Origin: Branchinecta lynchi | Taxonomy: Eukaryota; Arthropoda; Branchiopoda; Anostraca; Branchinectidae | DNA length: 64,000 nt | Direction: 5' to 3' | Assembly (NCBI GenBank): GCA_023053575.1 | Contig: JAKZAP010000014.1 | Location: 16,332,938-16,396,937, forward strand | In this document: piece by piece, positions 56,711-64,000 of the stretch | How the letters are laid out: each line of letters opens with the position of its first letter | How positions within the stretch are numbered: the stretch's first letter is position 1 | Notes under the pieces: model-generated | Seen by the model: the letters and a program-made list of their open reading frames with translations, nothing else | Databases searched by the model: none | Told to the model about the DNA's origin: nothing | Position numbers and translations under genes: made by a program

Positions 56711-57200
56711 ACAAGACCAAAGGTTTCGATGGGATCCCAAGAATCAAACTTTTGATCCAAACAATTGGGTCATGTCTTCGCCATTCCGTCTTCGACAATT
56801 TCCGGGAATATTTTTAATGTTAAAATAAAGTTTAAAATTGGATTCAGCATGTCTCCTTGCCCCGATACCGAATCTCTAATCGATTTCAGAAACAAATTTG
56901 AGCTTTGACCAAATTTCCAGTTTCACCCGAATTAGTGATGAACCATCTGTCCCGCAAGAAAACTAAGTTCGGATATGGATTCAGCGGACCTCTTTAACCC
57001 CTCAGTGAATATCTTATTAGCTTATAAAACATGCATGTTTTTACCGTAAATTCGAAACCCCTCCTCTGCCTCTAAAGATAGGACTAAAGGACCCATCTAC
57101 GAACTTGACCCGTACTTTATCAGGGAATCCTCATTGAACAACATCCTCGCTTGAACAAGATATTTCCTCGTTTGAAAATTATATATCAACCTCTTCGACC
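56711..57200 (+). mobile_element. Family C element C8, 3'-truncated
   Basis: Starts ACAAGACCAAAGGTTTCGAT after an A run. Units are diverged and the terminal palindrome is missing. Confidence 0.65.
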
Positions 57201-57282
57201 TTCGATTACACTAGATCTCTCCGACGTCCATAGAATAAACAAATGAATGTCGTCATCATTCATGTGCAGAGCTATACTTGTT

Positions 57283-58433
57283 GAAGACCAAAGGTTTCGA
57301 TGGGATCAACAGACTTCTTAAACATTTTTACTTTTAAAATTTAGAAGCAGATTAAGGCCAATGGTAATAATCGGAGAAGACCAAGTTCGTATTTGAACGT
57401 GCAAACGGATACGCCTTTATTCTGTTTGATCATTTTTTGACTATTGCTTTATTATGTACAACCGCCTTATTAAATGTTTTGTAATTATGATGTACCTGAC
57501 GAAAACGACAAGTTCGGCAATCCATTGCTGTGAAAGTCTCGTTTTACAATAAAGTATCAGTATCAGTATCAGTATACGCCAGCTGAGTTTCACCAAGTTC
57601 AGATATATTCAGATATCCATTTTGCGCTGTCAAACATTCAGATATGGATTCAGCATTTGGTTTACCCTATAGCCTACATCGCATCTCCTTCCATCCTTAC
57701 TTCTGCCCCACTTCCGATTTCGGTCGGATTCCGGACAAACTACTTTTCTGGCAAAAAAAACAAGGCTAAAACGAATTCAGCATGTCTTCTTGCTCCTAAA
57801 TCGAACCTCTAATCAACTTCAGATTAAACTTTTACTTTTAACAAGTTTTCTGGTTTCAGCCGGATTCCGAGCGATCTAGTCCGGTGAGAAGATGATTGTT
57901 ATATACGAATGCAGCGTGTCTTCTTACCCGCAATCGAAAATCTTATCAAATTTAAATAAGGCTTTTACTTTGGAGAAATTTTCCGGTTTTGGCCGGATTC
58001 CGGCCGAACTAATTGTCCGGCGGGAAAATAGTTTTCATATTCGGATCAGCATGTCTCGTTGTCCCTAAATCGAACCTCTAATCAACTTCAGATTAAACTT
58101 TGACTTTTCACAAATTTTCCGGTTTTCGCCGGATTTTGGATGAATTTTTTGTCCGGCGAGAAAATCAATTTCATAGTCTAATTCAGCATGTCTCCTTACC
58201 TCTAATTCGACTATTACATTAGCTTTTAAAATATGTTTTTTGTTCCCCTTAATTTCAAACCCACCCCTAAATACAGGGCTATAAATCGAACTTGACCTGT
58301 ACTTTGACCTAAAGAGTCCTCATGCCAAGCTTGATCAAAATATCTCAACCCCTTCGAGAGTTATCGTGCTAACAGACGGACAACCTTTCGATGCCATAGG
58401 TATCACTCCACTTATGTTTTGGGATCCCAAAAA
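57283..58433 (+). mobile_element. Family C element C9
   Basis: Begins GAAGACCAAAGGTTTCGATG (first bases changed). Interrupted by a LINE tail at about 57420-57580, then six units, GAGAGTTATCGTGCTAACAG and TTTTGGGATCCCAAAA. Confidence 0.75.
57420..57580 (+). mobile_element. LINE 3' tail with CAGTAT repeats, inside C9
   Basis: CTGACGAAAACGACAAGTTC, TGCTGTGAAAGTCTCG, AATAAAGTATCAGTATCAG: an untranslated tail ending in repeated CAGTAT. Confidence 0.55.
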
Positions 58434-59380
58434 CGTAAACTAGTAAATTCTGGGCAGAATCCCAGCTGCAAAAACACATATGGACGTTTTCTGAAATAGA
58501 GTGAACTTTCTTCATACGTAAAACAAAATAGAGTGACAATTCACTCGATCGTGTGGCAACGCTGCCTAGGGGAGCCGAGTCCGACTAGCAGCGACCGAGT
58601 GTTGCCGGTGTCACGATGTCCAGAAAGGTATTTGTTATAAACAGAAACAATGTATTTTAAGGCCACCTTTAAAATTTCATAATCCAAAGAGGAGGGAAAG
58701 AAGGTTATACACCTTATCTCAAGAAAACAAAACAGCATTTAGGCGTAATCAAAGTAACGGTACGACAGGAAACAGGCTGCCATTTCGGACACGTAGGCTA
58801 GTCTGGCACAGACGTCACTTCTGTAGTAGTACGAGCGAAAGGGACAAAGTATCGCTGATTCATCTCTCCCGATCTTGTAGATAGGATACCCTGATAGGTT
58901 TGATAGACAGATGTAACTTATTTCAAAACGAATTTCAAAGCGTTATACTGCCAAACATGCCGTTCGTGTAAGGTGCATTATAATAAAGGAATTGTACATA
59001 ATAATGCAATTGTAGGAACTGTCAAAATAAAACATGAAACGTCAGTACTTCAAGGTACACTGGCACAAAGCTCTTCGTGTAACGCTCCATCCTTGCACTG
59101 ATGGAGGTAAGAACCGGAACTTTATGAATTAGCTCGAGGTAATCGAGGATTTGATTCAATATGGGGCTGGAAATAGGAGCTGAAAACATGATTGTGAACT
59201 TCTTTTACATACAATAGCGTTACCCCTTTCGAAAACTTGGATCATCCGGCCTTTGATATTTCATCAGTAAAAAAACACAAAAAAACGTTTGTTCCCAAAA
59301 ATATTCAGGCATTTGCGAAGTAAAATGAGCTAGTTTACTGGAGAAGAAAAGTTCTTGGTCAGCACCAACATAAATAGATA
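58434..59380. other. No gene recognised
   Basis: Unique-looking DNA without supported features. Confidence 0.35.
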
Positions 59381-59388
59381 TCGCCATG

Positions 59389-59468
59389 CAAGGCCGTATC
59401 CAGGGGGGGGGGAGGTTAGGGGGTTCATTCCCCCCCCCCCCCCAAATAAATTCCTGGATATAGGCCTG
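59389..59468. mobile_element. Element E3: 80-bp hAT-like MITE
   Basis: Ends CAAGGCCGTATCCAGG and CCTGGATATAGGCCTG; TCGCCATG at 59381-59388 is repeated at 59469-59476. Between the ends lie only G and C runs and a short spacer. Confidence 0.9.
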
Positions 59469-59514
59469 TCGCCATGTAAATAAATGTTCAGTTTGTAAAT
59501 AGGGTTTTAGTATT

Positions 59515-60862
59515 GGCACTGTCTAGCGAACCGGGAGCCGTACTTTATGTCCCATGGGCTGTGGAACCGGTAGTTCTCACGGAAACCAAATTATATGAGC
59601 TGCGATTCCGGGATCTGACGTCATTGACTAACGGAAACGTATGTTCTGGCTCCCGTTCCGGTAGTAAGTGGAAATAGCTGACGGAAACTCCATCGCACCA
59701 GCTTCTCGTCCGGTAGTTCATACCGGAAACTTCACAATTGGAGCTTGTGTTCCGGCAGTGCCTACGTGGAATATAGAACTCACGGAATAGTTTGGATGAG
59801 AGCTAGGATGCCAGGATTTTCACCGTCTTGGCGAAAATGACATGGGAAAGAATTTACTACCGGAACCCATATATTAAGAGCTAAGGTAACGGTAGCAACA
59901 ACTATTTGATTGAAAATGACCAGCTCACGGACACAGATGGCTATGGGCTAGGGTTCCGGTAGTGCAAACAAAAACAAATTGAACTCACGGACCCATGTCA
60001 GTGCAGACTAGGAAACCCGAAGTGAATATTTTTAACTCAGGGAACCCAACTCCTGCGGGCTAGGGTTCCGGTAGTGCCAAAAATTTAAATTACAAACTCA
60101 CAGACACGTGTCAATATGAATTTTGAGTCCGGTACAGCTCATGGAATCCAAATTCCATGAGTTTGTAATTTTGGCACTACCGGAACCCTAGCCCGCAGCC
60201 CGCAGGAGTTAGGTTCCGTGAGTTAAAAACATTCACTTTTCCTAGTCTGCACTGACATGGGTCCGTGAGTTCAATTTTTTTTTTTTTTTGCACTACGGGA
60301 ACCCTAGCCCATACCGGTCTGTGTCCGTGAGCTGGTCATTTTCGATCAAATAGTTGTTGCTACCGATACCTTAGCTCTCAATTATGGGTTCCGGTAGTAA
60401 ATTTTTTCCCATGTTATTTTCTCTAAGTCAGTGAAAATCCCGGCATCCTAGCTCTCATCCAAACTATTCCGTGAGTTCTATATTCCACGTAGACACTGCC
60501 GGAACACATGCTCCAGTTGTACACTTTCCGGTATGAACTATAAACAGAGAGTGACAAATGCAAAATCGCCAATTAATATGACTATGTAATAAAAGTTGTA
60601 TATTTATTTATTTATGGCTGTGCATCTATCTGTGAAGATAATATACAGCAAATAAACGTTATCTTATCTTATCTACCGCCCCCCTAGCTTCTGAGTACAC
60701 AATTCCGTGAGACTACCGGACGAGAATCTGGTGCGATGAAGTTTCCGTGAGCTATTTCCACTTACTACCGGAGCGGTAGCCAGCACATACAAGTTTACGT
60801 TAGTCAATGACGTCAGATCCCATGGGACATAGAGTACGGCTCCCGGTTTCCTAGACAGTGCC
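59515..60862. mobile_element. Element G: 1.35-kb foldback with 9-bp duplication
   Basis: TTTAGTATT at 59506-59514 is repeated at 60863-60871. Ends GGCACTGTCTAG and CTAGACAGTGCC. Arms of about 600 bp pair over nearly their whole length around a centre near 60110-60150. Within each arm, ~70-bp direct repeats of the type CTAGGGTTCCGGTAGTGC and AACTCACGGACCCATGTCAG occur. Nine-base duplications favour a Mutator-like or related foldback element. No coding sequence. Confidence 0.88.
60545..60690 (+). mobile_element. LINE 3' tail inserted in the right arm of G
   Basis: GCAAATAAACGTTATCTTAT and CTTATC repeats end a ~145-bp segment that has no partner in the left arm. It therefore arrived after G was formed. 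Confidence 0.65.
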
Positions 60863-61010
60863 TTTAGTATTTACCTTCAACTTAGTGAGGTCGGTGTAGG
60901 CATTGGAGAAGCAGGAAAGCTGGAGAAGCAAAAATGCCAAATTCTAGTTTGTATAGTTAGTCTGATGTTTCAGCACTTTTCGCTGTCCCGCGCCATAGAT
61001 TTTTCTAGAG

Positions 61011-61940
61011 CTGCTTCACAGAAACAATTTTAGTTTTCGAATACAAATGCAACATTTTGGCGCCGTACGATGTATGTAGATTTATCTACTTGTTCTTGGA
61101 TACACCCGTACAATGTAAGAATAACAATGTTTTCGTTATCCCGAGAACAAGGTTTTACAGACGTTACATCGTGAACACACTCGATTTTGGTGTACATCAA
61201 GCGGCCGGTGCCGGCGAGTGCCGCATCGGTGGCTCGCCCGGTGCCTGGGGGCGGTGAACACCTCAGCTACTTCATGGAAACAGTTTTAGTTTTTAGTGCG
61301 TAGAGACAATTTGGTTTTGGCCCAAAACTTATATTTTTTATTCGATGTAATTAGCAGTTATCAACGTATTTTAAATTATACCAATAAAATCTAAGAATAG
61401 CAGTTGCTTTAGTTATCGCACAATCCCGGGAGCAGAATTTCCTAGGCGCTATTTCATGGAAACATTTTAAACTTTTCGTGAGTAAAGCCAATTTGTTTCG
61501 GTAGTTTTTTATTGGACGTACCGTAATTAGTATTTACGTACAATCAAATTCTTAGATACAAAATTAAACTCCTGAAATAGCAGGTTTCTTCGTTACCGCG
61601 CACTGGGCGCAGTATTTTTGTACGTGATTTCATAAAAACATTTTTGCCATCTCGTGTATTGGACGTACCGTAATTAGTATTTACGTACAATCAAATTCTC
61701 AGATACAAAAGTAAACTCCTGAAATAGCAGGTTTCTTCGTTACCGCGCACTGGGCGCAGTATTTTTGTACGTGATTTCATAAAAACATTTTTGCCATCTC
61801 GTGTGTAAATACAATTTGTTTTGGCACCAAAGAAATTTTTTATTGGACAAAATTATGTATGTGTAGTTATCAACGTATTTTTAGGTACACCAGCAAAATA
61901 TAACGATAGCAAGGTTTCCTTTATCATCATGTGACTTAAC
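61011..61940. repeat. Degenerate tandem array, about 185-bp units
   Basis: Units open with a form of ATTTCATGGAAACATTTT (61013, 61268, 61449, 61631, 61778) and share TTATTGGACGTA-type, 'GATACAnnAnTAAA' and CAGGTTTCTTCGTTA-type phrases. Within it 61510-61656 and 61657-61803 are an almost identical 147-bp duplication. Confidence 0.7.
61185..61258. mobile_element. Family A-like fragment
   Basis: TTGGTGTACATCAAGCGGCC, then GGTGCCGGCGAGTGCC and CCCGGTGCC: the GTGTACA word plus GGTGCC words of A ends, without a terminal repeat. Confidence 0.4.
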
Positions 61941-62389
61941 TGTGCCGGATGTTGCACCACCATTGCCTCCACGTGTGCTAATCGTGCCCAAAATACACGA
62001 GCTGACGTCAATATGGTGAAATGGTTCGACGCACTCCATAGACGTTCAGTATACCTTCATGAAAAAGAGGTAGTGCATGGAGAAGAGATGGCCGAATCCG
62101 AGTTTGGATCTGGGATTCGTCCTTTTTGTCGGATTCGAACGTCACTTGTCATGCCATCCCCGCTCCCCTCCCCCGAGCCCTCAGTGTCAGGAATCCGCTC
62201 ACATTTGTAAGCTTCGTCCTTCCAGTTTCCGTCTTCCGAAGTCAAGCTTTTAACGAGCTCTAAAAAAGAACTACCCAATTTTGCGTGTTATGGAATAGTA
62301 TGGCCTGTCAGTGAAATATTAGTATTTTTATTTTTTAGGGGGGGGGGGGGGCTGACAAGGCATGTTCACATGTCAAGGTAGCCCGGAAA
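61941..62389. other. No supported gene; palindromic TGACGTCA
   Basis: TGACGTCA (62003-62010), identical to the CRE/ATF consensus, precedes a 65-codon ATG frame (62013-62210) that has no family resemblance. A G run of about 14 is at 62338-62351. Confidence 0.3.
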
Positions 62390-63159
62390 ACAAGACCAAA
62401 GGTTTCGATGGGATCCCAAAAATCTAATATTTGATCCAGACGAACTACCGTACTTGTCCAGAAAAAAAAGGTCAGAAACGAATTCAGCGTATCACCTTAT
62501 CCGTATAAAGAACATCTAATCAACTTCAAGTAAAAGTTCAACTTATAAAAAAAACGCTTTCAACCGGATTCCAAACGAACTATATGTCCAGGAAAAAAAA
62601 AGATTGTCATATACAGATTCAGCGTGTTTTCTTACCCCTAAATCTGTCATCTAATCAACTTCAAATAGAACTTTTGCTTTTAACAAAGTTTCCGGTTTGG
62701 CCTGATTCCTGCCGAACATGTTGTCCTGGTAGAAAATACTGTTCCCATAAGGGTTCAGCATGTCTTCTCACCCCTTAATCGAACATATAATCAACTTAAA
62801 ACAAAACTTTTACTTTTAACAGACTTTCCGGTTTTGGCCGGATTCCGGGCAAACTACTTGTCGGATGACAAAATGGTTTTCACCATCGTTTTCAGCATGT
62901 CTCTTTACCCCATAATCGACTATCACATTATATGTTTAAAAATATTTCATTTGCTCCTTAAATTGCACCTCCTCCCCCACCCCTAAATGTAGGGCTACCG
63001 AGCCCATCTACGAACTTGACCTTACTCTTGACCCAGACAATCCTCACACCAAGTTTCATCAAAATATCTCATTCCCTTCGAGAGTTATAGTGCTTACAGA
63101 CTGACAACTTTTGTGATGTCATAGGTATCCCTCCACTTACGTTTTGGGATCCCAAAAAT
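62390..63159 (+). mobile_element. Family C element C10, complete
   Basis: The 770-bp element runs from ACAAGACCAAAGGTTTCGAT to TTTTGGGATCCCAAAA. GGGATCCCAAAAAT lies inside the 5' end, giving subterminal inverted repeats. Four units, then CACACCAAGTTTCATCAAAA, CTTCGAGAGTTATAGTGCTT and CATAGGTATCCCTCCACTTA. Best copy for a consensus. Confidence 0.85.
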
Positions 63160-64000
63160 AGGTTCACATCTACCTATGTCTATTTCTAGTATGGATGAAT
63201 CCATACCATAAACAATAGGCCTACAGATTACTACAGTTCTAGAAGGAATCTTCTTTCCGAGAAAGCTTGGGATTCCGGTAGGCTATTCTTGATGACTTGC
63301 GGATGAACAATCGCTATTTATCTAGCGGAAGAGCCGGAAGCGTCACCCCAGCTGTCCACGACGAGTGCAGTCGATTGGCTGACATAGGATTTGAGTCATC
63401 CTTCGGGCGACGTTTCTCGTTCTTCTCGATGTTCACTGGCGTGTTTTGGACTTAGTATCACGGTTTAGCAGCAGGACAGTTTACGAGCCCATCTTTCCCT
63501 CATCCTGGTTCGAAGCTCTAGGCTTATCCAAACCGTCACGTAACTAAATGCGACTACTTAGCAATTCCGGAAGGGACGATTTTGCTTCTAAAAATATATA
63601 ATTTCAGTAACTTATATTTTTTAATTACATCATGTTTATCATTAGTAGCAGTTATCAACTGAGGTCATACTGCCTTTTTTTTTACCCCAAATCCAAGTTT
63701 GAATTTGAGTTTTAGACGATACGGATCATTAGACCATAAAACAACATGTGCTATTTTTTCTGGTTTGTCTCGTTAACAAGGGACTGAAGATACGTCATGT
63801 CTGCTTTAAGCCCAACTCCTCTCTGCATAACGTAATGCCACCAATCGTTTTCTTGCACTAAAGTGTCATAAACACTGAACAAGGCACACACATTCTTGCT
63901 TCTCAAGTGGCTAATTTATTAGCCTAGTAAGTTCATCCTTGCGAATATGTTCAATATCTCCTTTCCTTCGTATTTCTGTTATTGCTCGAAATTTTTTGCT
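63160..64000. other. No gene; partner of the 6980-7150 repeat
   Basis: 63290-63465 resembles 6980-7150 ('TTATCTAGCGGAAGAG', 'GATTTGAGTCATCC', 'CTGGCGTGTTTTGGACTTAG'). The remaining sequence to the window end is AT-rich and unassigned. Confidence 0.4.

Noticed and set aside
62013..62210. 65-codon ATG frame just after a TGACGTCA word
   Set aside because: No recognisable family; the opposite strand is open over the same stretch, and one CRE word is not evidence of a promoter.
1..64000. Identification of the species
   Set aside because: Repeat types and the CtBP-motif exon indicate an animal, probably a marine invertebrate, but nothing in the sequence allows me to name it.

Overview
This window looks like a repeat-choked piece of an animal genome, probably a marine invertebrate; I cannot name the species. 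It has no operons, ribosome-binding sites, tRNA or rRNA. One stretch reads as a spliced protein exon with AG/GT borders and a CtBP-type corepressor motif. Three fragments resemble the C-terminus of CR1/L2/Jockey-type non-LTR retrotransposons. Almost everything else that can be named is mobile DNA without its own coding capacity.

Layout. 0-7 kb: D repeats (277-500, 881-1125), a complete 2,074-bp element of family A (2791-4864) and a broken LINE (6257-6523). 7-12.6 kb: family C with family B elements nested in or beside it. 13-16.7 kb: a second broken LINE and the J repeats. 17.2-21.7 kb: a long B array, a C copy and a variant B' copy end to end. 22-28 kb: four inverted-repeat or D elements and some unique DNA. 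28-32 kb: a C copy, a tandem duplication and unique DNA. 32-36.6 kb: a rearranged 4,510-bp copy of A. 37-49 kb: reverse B and C copies, small E elements, a third LINE fragment, and 2.3 kb of featureless DNA at 45-47.3 kb. 50-53 kb: a 191-bp relative of A and the likely gene exon (51988-52713). 53-63 kb: five C copies, a 1.35-kb foldback element and a degenerate tandem array.

The main result is a set of element families defined by their borders. Family A has perfect terminal inverted repeats, 8-bp target duplications (three copies checked), a GGCACCG minisatellite near each end and arrays of TATCGATA inside; it fits non-autonomous hAT elements. Families B and C differ in sequence but share a plan: both begin ACAAGA, mostly follow an A, consist of repeated units, carry an ACGG/ACAG-rich stretch near the 3' end and finish with a palindrome. 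One B element can be removed exactly by comparing a LINE tail that contains it with a copy that does not. This fits Helentron-associated (HINE, 'pearl'-like) elements. Two further foldback elements carry 9-bp target duplications, as Mutator-like elements do.

The exon at 51988-52713 is the only cellular coding sequence I can support. Its other exons were not found, so the gene must extend outside the window or use small exons I could not recognise.
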